Positions 9,557-19,062 of a stretch of 64,000 bases of DNA are shown here, in pieces (position 1 is the stretch's first letter; each line of letters opens with the position of its first letter). The stretch covers positions 1 through 64,000 of the forward strand of contig JAFANA010000008.1 of NCBI GenBank assembly GCA_019232905.1, written 5' to 3'. The translations under genes and the position numbers were made by a program. This DNA is from Vulcanimicrobiota bacterium (GTDB taxonomy: Bacteria; Vulcanimicrobiota; Vulcanimicrobiia; Vulcanimicrobiales; Vulcanimicrobiaceae). Under the pieces are notes generated by a model that saw only the letters and a program-made list of their open reading frames with translations, did not search any database and was not told the DNA's origin.

Positions 9557-11643
9557 CGCCGTCCATTCTTTTCACGGTCGGCGCTAAGGGTGGCGTCGGT
9601 ACGACCACGCTCGCGATCGACATCGCGAACATCTTCGCCGCCGCGAATAAAACGGCACTGATCGACGGCGACTTATGCGGAAGGCGTAGTCATGCGGTCC
9701 TCTTCAACGCGATCCGCCGCGTCGACGAGGCGTTACTCGAGCGCGATCTCGCAGCAATCGACGTTGCGCCGAACCTGCAACTCGTCGAAATCGCTTCCAA
9801 CGTACATGCCGGCTTCACGGTCAAGAGCGACCACGTCGAAGCCTTGATGACAAGCGATCTTGCAAGCGCGCAGCATATTATCGTCGATTCGGCGCAGCCC
9901 TTCGCTGCCGTCGTTCGTCCGCTTGCCGTTCGCGCGGCGCAATTTTCGATTATCGTAGAACCGTCGGTCCTCGGCTTGACGGGCGCCCGTGCAATGCAAT
10001 TGGAATTGCAGAGTTTCGGCGTTCCGGCTGAGTATCTGTCGGCAATACTGGGGCCGCCGCGCGCCGGCAAAAACGACGTATCGCGCGCTGATGTCGAGCG
10101 CGCGCTGCGCATCCCGATCTTGGCCGAGATTCCATTGAAGAATGACCGGCGCTACGAAAAGGTTCTTCGTGCAGTCGTTGATGCGCTGGCGGAAAAACGT
10201 TCGGAACGTTTACTTTCGCTTCAACCGTCAACAAGCACGCCGCTCGGCGAACGACGCTTGGGGAAACGAGCGCCGGCGGCGTCCGAGGCGCAACCGAAGG
10301 ATTCCGAGAACCGCGCTGCGTCGTCCTCGCGCCTGCGGGGCGGCGTCCGCGATCGATTAAAGTATTCCATTCATCAGCAACTTTCGCGCCGTATCGATTT
10401 TGCTGCGATGACCGATGCGCTTTCGCCGGACGCGCTGAAAATCGATGAACTTCGAGCCGAGATCACGCAGATCGTCGCGGAAGCGATATCAGGCGAAGAG
10501 GGCGTCGGTTCGGCGGAAGAAATCGCCCAGTTTCGTCAGGAAATCATTGACGAGGCGCTGGGACTTGGTCCGCTCGAGACAATCCTTGCGGATGAGGCAG
10601 TCACCGAGATCATGGTTAACGGAGCGGACCAGATCTATGTCGAGCGTAACGGCCGAATCTTCCGTTCCGAGCGGCGCTTTGCCGATGCGCGGCAGCTTCG
10701 GTTGGTTATCGAACGGATTATCTCGCCGATCGGACGTCACATCGATGAGGCGTCGCCGATGGTCGACGCGCGCCTTCCGGACGGCTCTCGTGTAAATGCG
10801 ACGATCGAGCCGCTCTCGATCGACGGCGCGACGTTAACGATCCGCCGCTTCGGCAATCGTCATTTTCGTATTGCCGATCTCGTGGAGTTCGGATCGCTCA
10901 CCGAACCGATGGGCGATCTTTTGCGCGCGGCCGTCGAGGCACGCTTGAACATCGTCGTCAGCGGGGGAACCGGCTCCGGCAAGACGACGCTGCTCAACGT
11001 CGTTTCAACATTCGTGCCGAACGGCGAACGCATCATCACGATCGAAGATGCAGCCGAGCTTCGTTTGAGTCAAGAACATGTCGTGCGCCTGGAAACGCGA
11101 CCCCCGAACACCGAAGGCCGTGGTGAGATTCGCATCCGCGATCTCGTTCGGAATTCACTACGCATGCGGCCGGACCGAATCATCGTCGGCGAATGTCGCG
11201 GCGGTGAAGCGCTCGACATGTTACAGGCGATGAACACCGGACACGACGGCTCCCTGACGACGGTTCACGCGAATAGTCCGCGAGACTGCATGCGACGCTT
11301 AGAGACGATGGTACTTATGGCCGGATTCGAAGTGCCGGTACGCGCGATTCGCGAGCAAATATCCAGTGCCGTCGACGTCGTCGTGCAAACGGCGCGCATG
11401 CGTGACGGGTCTCGAAAAGTGACGAGCATTTCAGAAGTCGTCGGCATGCAGGGTGAGGTCATCAGCATGCAAGAGATCGTGCGTTATCAGCAGCGTGGTT
11501 TAGACAAGGAGAACCGCGTCGTCGGCTCATTTGTCTTTTCGGGAGTGCGTCCATCGTTTCTCGACCGGTTCGAGGAATACGGCGTCACGTACGATCTCGC
11601 GCGCATGGGCGAGCCGGGCGTCGAAACGCTCGCGGCAAGCTGA
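9553..11643 (+). CDS. Fusion of MinD/CpaE(TadZ)-like ATPase with CpaF/TadA type II/IV secretion ATPase
   Basis: N-terminal deviant Walker [19 protein letters not shown]-terminal CpaF motifs [59 protein letters not shown], all in one 696-aa frame. Confidence 0.92.
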   Translation: MTPSILFTVGAKGGVGTTTLAIDIANIFAAANKTALIDGDLCGRRSHAVLFNAIRRVDEALLERDLAAIDVAPNLQLVEIASNVHAGFTVKSDHVEALMTSDLASAQHIIVDSAQPFAAVVRPLAVRAAQFSIIVEPSVLGLTGARAMQLELQSFGVPAEYLSAILGPPRAGKNDVSRADVERALRIPILAEIPLKNDRRYEKVLRAVVDALAEKRSERLLSLQPSTSTPLGERRLGKRAPAASEAQPKDSENRAASSSRLRGGVRDRLKYSIHQQLSRRIDFAAMTDALSPDALKIDELRAEITQIVAEAISGEEGVGSAEEIAQFRQEIIDEALGLGPLETILADEAVTEIMVNGADQIYVERNGRIFRSERRFADARQLRLVIERIISPIGRHIDEASPMVDARLPDGSRVNATIEPLSIDGATLTIRRFGNRHFRIADLVEFGSLTEPMGDLLRAAVEARLNIVVSGGTGSGKTTLLNVVSTFVPNGERIITIEDAAELRLSQEHVVRLETRPPNTEGRGEIRIRDLVRNSLRMRPDRIIVGECRGGEALDMLQAMNTGHDGSLTTVHANSPRDCMRRLETMVLMAGFEVPVRAIREQISSAVDVVVQTARMRDGSRKVTSISEVVGMQGEVISMQEIVRYQQRGLDKENRVVGSFVFSGVRPSFLDRFEEYGVTYDLARMGEPGVETLAAS

Positions 11644-11645
11644 GC

Positions 11646-12512
11646 GTGGCGTTCGCTCCCGTCGCGCTGGCGATCTCGCTGCTTGCGGGCGTCGCCGTCG
11701 TTTGGAGTCTGTTCGCGGAACGGCTCAACGGCTATGTCGATGCGATGCTCGCGTGGTACGTGAGGATGTTCGAACGCGCGGCGATCGTCGTATCACCCCC
11801 GCAGATGCGCAAGCGCAGCTTGATCGCCCTTGCGATCGTGCTTGTTGCGTGGCTCGCGACCGTATTGATGCTGAACCCTTCAACGCTGGCGGATTGTCTG
11901 CTTGCCGTCCTTTACCCCGGATTCGTCGTCGTTGCAGTGCGTCTGTGGATCGTTCGTCGGGTAGAAAAGCGACTTGCGGAGTTCAGCGGTCAGCTGGAGA
12001 TGGTTTTACGCCTCGTGGTGAGCGCGCTACGCGTCGGACTTGGTTTGCGACAAGCGATCGGGATGGTGATCAATGAAATGCCGGCGCCGGCGAACGTGGA
12101 GTTCGGACGCGCGTTCGCGCAAACGGCGATCGGTGTCACAATGGAAGACGCACTCGCTGCGCTCGCGGAGCGTATGCCGAGCACCGAGATGACCATGCTT
12201 TCGCAGACGATTCGGATTCAAAGTAAGACGGGCGGAAATCTTACGAAGATTTTGTTGAATTTGGCCGAGATGATCAAGCAGCGGCGGCGCATCGAACGCC
12301 GGGTTCGGGCGCTTACGGCCGAATCGCGTTCGACCCGGTTGGTCATCACGGGTCTGCCTATCTTCGTCGGAACATTCATCATGGTGTTCGAACCAGACAT
12401 GCGTTCTGCGCTTCTTGGAACGATGATCGGACACGTTGTGCTCGTTCTCGCGATCGCGTTGTTAACCGCCGGCTGGATCGTCTTCGGCCGATTGAGCCGC
12501 TTGGACGTGTGA
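11646..12512 (+). CDS. tadB: Tad inner membrane platform protein TadB
   Basis: T2SSF domain: LEMVLRLVVSALRVGLGLRQAIGMV...RIQSKTGGNLTKILLNLAEMIKQRRRIERRVRALTAE. Confidence 0.88.
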   Translation: MAFAPVALAISLLAGVAVVWSLFAERLNGYVDAMLAWYVRMFERAAIVVSPPQMRKRSLIALAIVLVAWLATVLMLNPSTLADCLLAVLYPGFVVVAVRLWIVRRVEKRLAEFSGQLEMVLRLVVSALRVGLGLRQAIGMVINEMPAPANVEFGRAFAQTAIGVTMEDALAALAERMPSTEMTMLSQTIRIQSKTGGNLTKILLNLAEMIKQRRRIERRVRALTAESRSTRLVITGLPIFVGTFIMVFEPDMRSALLGTMIGHVVLVLAIALLTAGWIVFGRLSRLDV

Positions 12513-13354
12513 CGATGATCGGCGTTCTCATTTTTGCCGTGCTCCTCGGAGGCATCGCCCTTTTCGCAGGACTGCGACCGGGCGCGGCCTCAGTGCACGA
12601 TCGCCTCGCGGAACTGGAAGCTTCGCATGGTGTCGCGCCGCGTCAAGGCACGCTCATGCGTTTTTTCAGCGAACAGCAGCAGAAGCTGCTCGTGGCGCGT
12701 TTCATCGAGGCCGGATGGCACGAGGCAACACCATCGAAGTTTGTTGCCGGCTCCATCGGAGGCGCCGCCACGGGGTCCTGCATCGGCTTAGCGTTCGCGT
12801 TTTTCGTGCACGCGTCGCTCATGCTCGATCTAATCTGCGGCTTCGTGCTCTGTTTCGGCGGGTTCTATTTGCCGACCGCGCAACTCGACCGGGCTATCAA
12901 AGAGCGCAAGCTGAGCATCACCCGCGCGCTGCCGGATTTCCTCGATATCGTCTCGGCAACGATGGAGGCCGGCATCGCGCTAAACGGTGCCATCGGCGTT
13001 GCAGTGCAGGGGTTGGATGGCGCGCTTTCCGAGGAGCTGCAGTTCGTTCTGCAAGACATCCGGCTCGGCCGCTCGCGAAGCGAAGCACTCCTTGCGGCGG
13101 CATCCCGCGTACGGGAACCGGCCTTTTCTGCGACCGTCACGGCGATCGTCCAGGCCGATAAGCTAGGCGGCGACATCGTCGAAGTACTCGATCAACTCGC
13201 TATGGATGCTCGTGACCACCGGCTTGCGCGTGCGGAAGAACTCGCCAATGCGCTTCCGAATAAACTCGTCTTTCCAATGGCGCTGTTTATGTTGCCGTCG
13301 TTGTTTATCTTGATCTTCGGCGCACTGGTCGCGCATCTGGTTTCCCAACGATGA
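12509..13354 (+). CDS. tadC: Tad inner membrane platform protein TadC
   Basis: T2SSF domain: ALPDFLDIVSATMEAGIALNGAI...IVQADKLGGDIVEVLDQLAMDARDHRLARAEELANALPNKLVFPMALFMLPSLFI. Confidence 0.88.
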   Translation: MTMIGVLIFAVLLGGIALFAGLRPGAASVHDRLAELEASHGVAPRQGTLMRFFSEQQQKLLVARFIEAGWHEATPSKFVAGSIGGAATGSCIGLAFAFFVHASLMLDLICGFVLCFGGFYLPTAQLDRAIKERKLSITRALPDFLDIVSATMEAGIALNGAIGVAVQGLDGALSEELQFVLQDIRLGRSRSEALLAAASRVREPAFSATVTAIVQADKLGGDIVEVLDQLAMDARDHRLARAEELANALPNKLVFPMALFMLPSLFILIFGALVAHLVSQR

Positions 13355-13962
13355 TGTCGCCGATGCTTATTACCGTCGCATTCGCGCTCTTTGCGAGTGC
13401 AGCAATCGGAGGTGTCATTCTCGGGACGGTTATCCCGCGGGATTCGGAGCGATTCGATGACGGACCGCCTCCGCGTCCGGTCCATTGGATGTGGCCGCTG
13501 CTCGCGATGCTGCTGCTCTGCGCCGCACTGGCAAGTCGTCATGTTACGGCGTTGCAGGCAGCCGCCGTTGCAGCGGCATGCGTGCCGCTCGTTGCTGCCT
13601 GGTATGGCGACGCGCGAACGGGGCTTATCTCCGACTGGTTCACGCTGGTCCCGCTTGCGGTGGTGTCGGGCTACGTCGTGTACTCGGGTCACTGGTTTAC
13701 GGTCGTATCAGCACTCGTTATTTTCGTTCCGTTCGCGCTTTCGGCGCTGCTTTCTCGTGGTGTCGGAATGGGCTGGGGAGACGTCAAGCTCGCAACGCTG
13801 TGCGGGGCGCTGGTCGGAATGATGGCGGCGCTGCCGGCATTCGCTGCTGCATGTCTGGTCGCGACGATTGTGTCGTACGCGCGCGATCGTGGGAAACGTC
13901 CGGTGGCTTTCGGTCCATACATCGTGCTCGCCACATTTGGCGCACTCGCCGTCGTGCTATGA
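13351..13962 (+). CDS. A24 prepilin peptidase (copy 2)
   Basis: YGDARTGLISDWFT and GMGWGDVKLATLCGALVG motifs, FGPYIVLATFGAL C-terminus. Confidence 0.8.
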   Translation: MMSPMLITVAFALFASAAIGGVILGTVIPRDSERFDDGPPPRPVHWMWPLLAMLLLCAALASRHVTALQAAAVAAACVPLVAAWYGDARTGLISDWFTLVPLAVVSGYVVYSGHWFTVVSALVIFVPFALSALLSRGVGMGWGDVKLATLCGALVGMMAALPAFAAACLVATIVSYARDRGKRPVAFGPYIVLATFGALAVVL

Positions 13963-14264
13963 GCGTTCGCCTTCGCTTCGCGCGTACGCCGTGGTCGCGT
14001 GCGATTGGTCTTCTCGGCCGCCGCTCGTTCCCTGCTGATTGTGCGCTCGTCATCGAGGGCTGCGACGCCATCCACACGTGGTTCATGGCCATGGCGATCG
14101 ATGTGGCCTTTATCGACGAGCACTATCGCGTCGTTGCCTTGCACGAGCGAGTCGCTGCGGGACGCGTCCTGCGTCACCCGGGTGCATTCGCCGTGGTCGA
14201 GCTTGGGGCCGGGGCGGCGCAGAGCGCAGGATTGACGACAGGCTCGATGCTTACGCCGATCTGA
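13959..14264 (+). CDS. DUF192 family protein
   Basis: MSVRLRFARTPWSRAIGLLGRRSF...GCDAIHTWFMAMAIDVAFIDEHYRVVAL...VVELGAGAAQSAGL; ATGA overlap with the upstream peptidase. Confidence 0.75.
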   Translation: MSVRLRFARTPWSRAIGLLGRRSFPADCALVIEGCDAIHTWFMAMAIDVAFIDEHYRVVALHERVAAGRVLRHPGAFAVVELGAGAAQSAGLTTGSMLTPI

Positions 14265-15702
14265 GAAGCGCTCGAGCCCGGCTGTACGCCGTTTCGAGCT
14301 CTTTTGCGATTTGATGATACTGCGCGCACTGCACGTCGACGACGAAGTCGCCCGAATCGAGTGCGACGACTTTTTCCCAATGCGTGCACGCGCGCTTGAG
14401 ATCGTTTTCCTTTTCCGCTTCAAGCGCAGCCGCGGTGTGCGCGCGGATTCGTTGAAGATCGGTGATGACAAGTTCGACCGGTACGCGGACGTGGAGATCC
14501 GTTTTAAAGTATGCTTGCGCTCGCGTGAAGCCAACGGCTTCGCGTAATGCGTGTCTGATCTGGCTGCACGCCGTACGCAGAGCTGCGATTGCGGTTTGCC
14601 GTTCGGAGTTAGGCCAAAACACGTCGAGCAGCTCTTGGCGCGTCGCCTCACCGCCGGGCTTGAGGATGAGATATTTGAATACGCGCGCGTCCTTACGGCG
14701 CACCCATTGAACCGGGCGGCCGCCGATGACGACCGAAAATTCGCCGAGAACGTTCGCCATAATAGGAGCACAGTCGATGTTCGTGCCTTCTGCAGCGTGG
14801 CTCGCGGTATGCGAAAACACGTCGAGCAACGTTCGATAGATATCGACCCGTCCGTTGCGCCGGCGCGCGAAGAGTCCGTGACGTTCCAACGTATCCCAGT
14901 CTTCAGCTTTGCAGATCAGATCGTCCGACGTGAGCAATCGCCGCAGGAGTATGCTATGAGGGCTGCGTTCCGACTCCTCGAGCACGAAGCATCGAAACGA
15001 TTCGGCATGCATTTCACGCCACGCGGCGTACAGCGTCGCTGCGGGCCGTTTCTGCAGACCGGCCGAGCGAATCGCGAGATTTGCGACGATCGGCCAACCC
15101 TCGGTTTGCGACCAAAACTGGAGGACATCGTCATTCGTATAGCTGACGTTGTGTAAGTCGCAAAGACTTGCCAGCTCAGCCGGCGTGAACGCGAGCTCAT
15201 CGGCGTTTATGTAGGCGACGGTGCCCGACACGAGGGAGCGGGCTCCCGATACGACGTTGCGTGACCGCGCGCAGACGATGATTCGGTGGTGGTCCGGCAT
15301 GTACTCGATGATCTCGCGCAGGGTCGCCGTAGCGCGTGGATCCGCTACATCGACATCATCGAACACGACGAATCGTTGGCTGACATCGGCAAGCGAGTCG
15401 ATAAATGGATCGAGGGCGGTGGGCTCAATACCGAATGCGAGCGCCGTACGCGCGAGAACCTCTGCCGGTCCGTCGAACGCATGGAATGCAATGTAGTCGA
15501 AAACAAAAGGCACCTCGGCAAGGTACTGCCGTACCAGCGTGCTTTTGCCAAAGCCCGGGGGAGCGATGAGCGCTCGCGTCGGCGCGTCTGAATAGAGTGC
15601 CAGCGCGGAAAGGAGCCGAGGACGCGTAAGCGTGTTCGGCGTCAGCTTTGGGAGGCGACAAAAGCGCAGACTCGTACCCGGGTCGTCGACCGAGAGCTCC
15701 AT
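14251..15702 (-). CDS. MalT/SARP-like transcriptional regulator (AAA NTPase plus C-terminal winged helix)
   Basis: ALIAPPGFGKSTLVRQYLAE P-loop; C-terminal VLGEFSVVIGGRPVQWVRRKDARVFKYLILKPGGEATRQELLDVFWPNS wHTH; convergent with the Tad operon. Confidence 0.75.
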   Translation of the reverse strand: MELSVDDPGTSLRFCRLPKLTPNTLTRPRLLSALALYSDAPTRALIAPPGFGKSTLVRQYLAEVPFVFDYIAFHAFDGPAEVLARTALAFGIEPTALDPFIDSLADVSQRFVVFDDVDVADPRATATLREIIEYMPDHHRIIVCARSRNVVSGARSLVSGTVAYINADELAFTPAELASLCDLHNVSYTNDDVLQFWSQTEGWPIVANLAIRSAGLQKRPAATLYAAWREMHAESFRCFVLEESERSPHSILLRRLLTSDDLICKAEDWDTLERHGLFARRRNGRVDIYRTLLDVFSHTASHAAEGTNIDCAPIMANVLGEFSVVIGGRPVQWVRRKDARVFKYLILKPGGEATRQELLDVFWPNSERQTAIAALRTACSQIRHALREAVGFTRAQAYFKTDLHVRVPVELVITDLQRIRAHTAAALEAEKENDLKRACTHWEKVVALDSGDFVVDVQCAQYHQIAKELETAYSRARALLRSA

Positions 15703-15869
15703 GGTTGTCGGTGGCCTTCCGTGATAAAGAAGTTCTGCAGGATATCAAGCTACCGCGCGAGCTTTACTATACCCATCGGCCTAGCGTACTCATGCTTTAA
15801 GAAGAAATTATCCGCTTGCTAGGAACAGGCGCTCCCTAAACCTGGCATTCAAAGGCATGCTTGCTTGGT

Positions 15870-17090
15870 TCAGGATCGAATGACGCTCCAAACTTGCGAC
15901 AATTTGGGAGCGCGGCCGTAGAGCAGCATTCCGACGCGATAGATCTTTCCGGCGAACACGGCAATCAGATATAAGGCTGCCAAATTGACGAGCAGCGAAA
16001 GACCGATTTGCCAAAACGGAACGTAGCTCACAGCGATACGCGCGAACATAATGAACGGCGCAATGATCGGAACGAAGCTCGTCACGACCGCCCAGGGCGC
16101 GTCGGGAGTGCCGAGGGCGCCGATTGCGATGAACAACGCCGCGACGACCGGGATCGCGAGCGGGCCGGTAACGCTGCCGAGGTCTTCCGTGCGGTTGATG
16201 AGCGACGCCATTGCTGCGAAGATCGTTGACACTTGCAAGAATCCGATCAAAAAGAAAATGAAGAACGCGACGACGACACCGGGCGTCAGCACGTCGAACA
16301 AGTTCGCAAGCGAAAACACATTGTCGGAATCGGAGCCGTGCGGGGGCGGCGAGCCGTGGCCGCCGAGCGTGGCGGCGGCGATCCAGATGCAGAGCTGCAC
16401 GAGCGCCAGCACGGCGCCCGCCAAAATCTTGCCGCCGAGGAGCGCGACCGGATCGACTGAGGCGACGAGGAGTTCCGCAATGCGGCTGGTCTTTTCTTCC
16501 GCAACCGAACTCGTGACCAGTTGACTGTTCACGAGAATCAGAATGTAGAGAAAAAAGATCAACGTGTACGCGATGCCGCGCACGAGTTCGGCCTGATCGG
16601 CGGAGCTAAACTTCGAAGCGACGGGTTTGACGTCGACGGGGAAATTCGTGATGTTCTTTACTTGCGACGACGACTTTCCGGTCGTTAGCGCGAGCTGCAA
16701 CGGCATCAGCGCGCGTCGCACTTGACGTACGCCCATGCTGCCCGGATCGTGCGCATATACGTTCACGTCCAACCCGCTCTTTGTTGACGTCAGCACAAAG
16801 GCGGCCGCAGCGTCATACTCTTTGAGTGTCGGCTCGGTGATTGGTTGCGGCTGCAGTTCGGCTTTGACGTCGTAGTCCGATTTCAAGAGTGGAATGGCGC
16901 GCGCGGTCAGTGCAGGGCTGCCGACGACGACGATGCTGCTCGAACCGCCGAACGCATCGCCGACGAGTGCGGGCAGCCGCGTAAAGAGCAGAATGCCGAT
17001 GATGCCGATGATCAACCCGATGATGTACGGGCGAGATCGAATGCGCCGCATGAATTCGGCCGAAAAAACGGTCAGCAGGTCGTCGATCAT
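15870..17090 (-). CDS. ABC-2 type transporter permease (NatB-like)
   Basis: MIDDLLTVFSAEFMRRIRSRPYIIGLIIGIIGILLF, SSVAEEKTSRIAELLVASVDP typical of NatB-like permeases. Confidence 0.82.
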   Translation of the reverse strand: MIDDLLTVFSAEFMRRIRSRPYIIGLIIGIIGILLFTRLPALVGDAFGGSSSIVVVGSPALTARAIPLLKSDYDVKAELQPQPITEPTLKEYDAAAAFVLTSTKSGLDVNVYAHDPGSMGVRQVRRALMPLQLALTTGKSSSQVKNITNFPVDVKPVASKFSSADQAELVRGIAYTLIFFLYILILVNSQLVTSSVAEEKTSRIAELLVASVDPVALLGGKILAGAVLALVQLCIWIAAATLGGHGSPPPHGSDSDNVFSLANLFDVLTPGVVVAFFIFFLIGFLQVSTIFAAMASLINRTEDLGSVTGPLAIPVVAALFIAIGALGTPDAPWAVVTSFVPIIAPFIMFARIAVSYVPFWQIGLSLLVNLAALYLIAVFAGKIYRVGMLLYGRAPKLSQVWSVIRS

Positions 17091-17986
17091 GCCGCTTCTC
17101 CAATCGCGCGAAGGTAAATGTCATGCAGCGACGGTTCGACCGCTTCGAACCGCGTCACGGGCGCGACCGCGACGAGCGAACGAAGCAGCGAAGCGAAATC
17201 AGTGTCGGCCGGCATGCGATAGTCGACGCATCCGTTCATCGGCGCCGCTTGTTGCGCACCGCTTACCGCGCTCAATACGTTGCTGACCGCCTCGTTCGAC
17301 GGAGCAACGCGGACGATCCGTGTCGGAAAGGCGCTGCGCAATTGATCGAGCGTGCCTTGCACACGGTTCTCGCCACCGGCGATGATGCAGAACGACGTGC
17401 AGAGCTCTTCTAACTGCCACATTTGATGGCTGGAGAGCACGAGCGTCGTTCCCTGCGCTTTTAATTCATTGAGAATGGCGAGCATGATATCCGCGTTGAC
17501 GGGATCTAGACCGGAAAACGGTTCGTCGAGCACGAGCAATTGCGGGTCATGCACGGCCGCGCACGCGAGTTGAACTTTCTGCTGGTTGCCCTTCGAGAGT
17601 TCCGCGCACGGACGGTCGGCGTAGATGCCCAGACCCAGCCGCTCGATCCAGCGGTTTACGCGAGTGGTGAGGCCCGGATCGCGCAGGCCGTGCAGCTTTC
17701 CAAAATAGGAGATCTGGTCGCGCACCTTCATCTTGCCGTAGATGCCGCGCTCTTCCGGAAGATAGCCGAAATGCTTGCGGCTGTCGTACCGGACGCGGGC
17801 GTTGTTCCAGCGAATCGTGCCGCCGTCGGGCGTTAAGATGCCGAGGATCATACGCATCGTGGTCGTCTTGCCGGCGCCGTTGGGTCCGATGAGCCCGAAC
17901 GTTGCGCCGTCGTCGATCCGGAAGTGAACGTCGCGAACGGCACGAACCGTGCCGAACTCTTTATGGATGTGGTCGACGTCTAACAT
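17087..17986 (-). CDS. ABC transporter ATP-binding protein (NatA-like)
   Basis: GPNGAGKTTTMRMILG Walker A; LSKGNQQKVQLACA signature; LLVLDEPFSGLDP Walker B. Confidence 0.92.
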   Translation of the reverse strand: MLDVDHIHKEFGTVRAVRDVHFRIDDGATFGLIGPNGAGKTTTMRMILGILTPDGGTIRWNNARVRYDSRKHFGYLPEERGIYGKMKVRDQISYFGKLHGLRDPGLTTRVNRWIERLGLGIYADRPCAELSKGNQQKVQLACAAVHDPQLLVLDEPFSGLDPVNADIMLAILNELKAQGTTLVLSSHQMWQLEELCTSFCIIAGGENRVQGTLDQLRSAFPTRIVRVAPSNEAVSNVLSAVSGAQQAAPMNGCVDYRMPADTDFASLLRSLVAVAPVTRFEAVEPSLHDIYLRAIGEAA

Positions 17987-18018
17987 GCTCGCTTCTTTCT
18001 GTTCTGTATTGCCATGCT

Positions 18019-18040
18019 AATACAAACATGGTTTTGTGTT
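18019..18040. promoter_or_regulatory. Imperfect palindrome in divergent promoter region (candidate operator)
   Basis: AATACAAAC-ATGG-TTTTGTGTT: 7/9 arm matches with a 4-bp spacer, between natA-like (-) and 18064 (+). Confidence 0.35.
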
Positions 18041-18063
18041 AACGCCTTAGAACAAACTGACCC

Positions 18064-19062
18064 GTGAGCGCCTCGCCTCTCGCTCTGCGCGCGACCCAGG
18101 GCAGTTCCCTATTACTCTATGAAAGCGAAAACGGTGCAGTCCGAGCGGCACTGCGCTATCGGCGCGCCACTCCCTCCCGCGCCGAGTTCGCACTGGACGT
18201 GGTCAATGCGACCCCGGAACCCTTGCTCGCGACGATCTACGCGCTCGCCCGCAACGGCCAAGAGATTCCCCTCGCGCCGTATTCGTTTTGGATCGACGCG
18301 CGGAGCGAGGGCTACATCGACCTGCCGTTCTCGTGGCTCATGACGCTCACGTGCTCGGCGCTCTCCGTCCGGCTTCAAGGACGGAACGTGCACCAGCGCT
18401 TGGAAGCTGCGATGCCGAGGCCGGCGTCGGTCGTATGGTTTCTCGCGGGCGCGGCGGCGGTTGCGATCGTCGCAGCGCTGCTTGCGTTTGCTCATCCGCG
18501 TATCACGAGCGTGGACGTGCCCGCCGCGGCCGTCGCCGGTTCGCGCATTGACGTCGCCTACGCGACGCGCGGTATCGGCGCAGGGAGTTGGACGTTGGAA
18601 GATATTCGCGGCGCGCGTATCGAGGGCGGTGCACTGTCGTCCGCATCCGCGACGGCGCCCATCACGATTCCGCGCGTGAATTTGCAGAGCGTCTATTCCG
18701 TTCGCTTCGATTCCAGCGGTCCGTTCGGAAGCGCGAGCGTTGTACGGCCGATCGTCGTCGTTACGCCGCGCCCGTCTGCTCCCGCGCCGCGGATTATTTC
18801 GTTTACCATCGATCGCGCTGCGGTGGCCGACGGCGATCCGGTTACCGTGCGGTATCGTGTGAGCGCTGACAGCGGCGATCTCCTCGCCGTCGATGCGCAG
18901 GGAACGATCTGGGCGCAATCCGCACTTCACGGAAACGACGGTGCAGCGCAACTCGCCTTACCGCATTTTCGCGAAAACAAAGAGTTGCAGATTCGGCTGG
19001 TCGTGCGCCGAGGACCGCAACTCGCTGCTGCGGGCCTCGGTGTCGAAGCAATCGCGCGCTAA
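18064..19062 (+). CDS. Membrane-anchored protein with Ig-like domains (paralogue-like to 1787-3082)
   Basis: GTG start; N-terminal domain, one TM helix, then PRIISFTIDRAAVADGDPVTVRYRVS beta-rich repeat. Confidence 0.6.
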   Translation: MSASPLALRATQGSSLLLYESENGAVRAALRYRRATPSRAEFALDVVNATPEPLLATIYALARNGQEIPLAPYSFWIDARSEGYIDLPFSWLMTLTCSALSVRLQGRNVHQRLEAAMPRPASVVWFLAGAAAVAIVAALLAFAHPRITSVDVPAAAVAGSRIDVAYATRGIGAGSWTLEDIRGARIEGGALSSASATAPITIPRVNLQSVYSVRFDSSGPFGSASVVRPIVVVTPRPSAPAPRIISFTIDRAAVADGDPVTVRYRVSADSGDLLAVDAQGTIWAQSALHGNDGAAQLALPHFRENKELQIRLVVRRGPQLAAAGLGVEAIAR

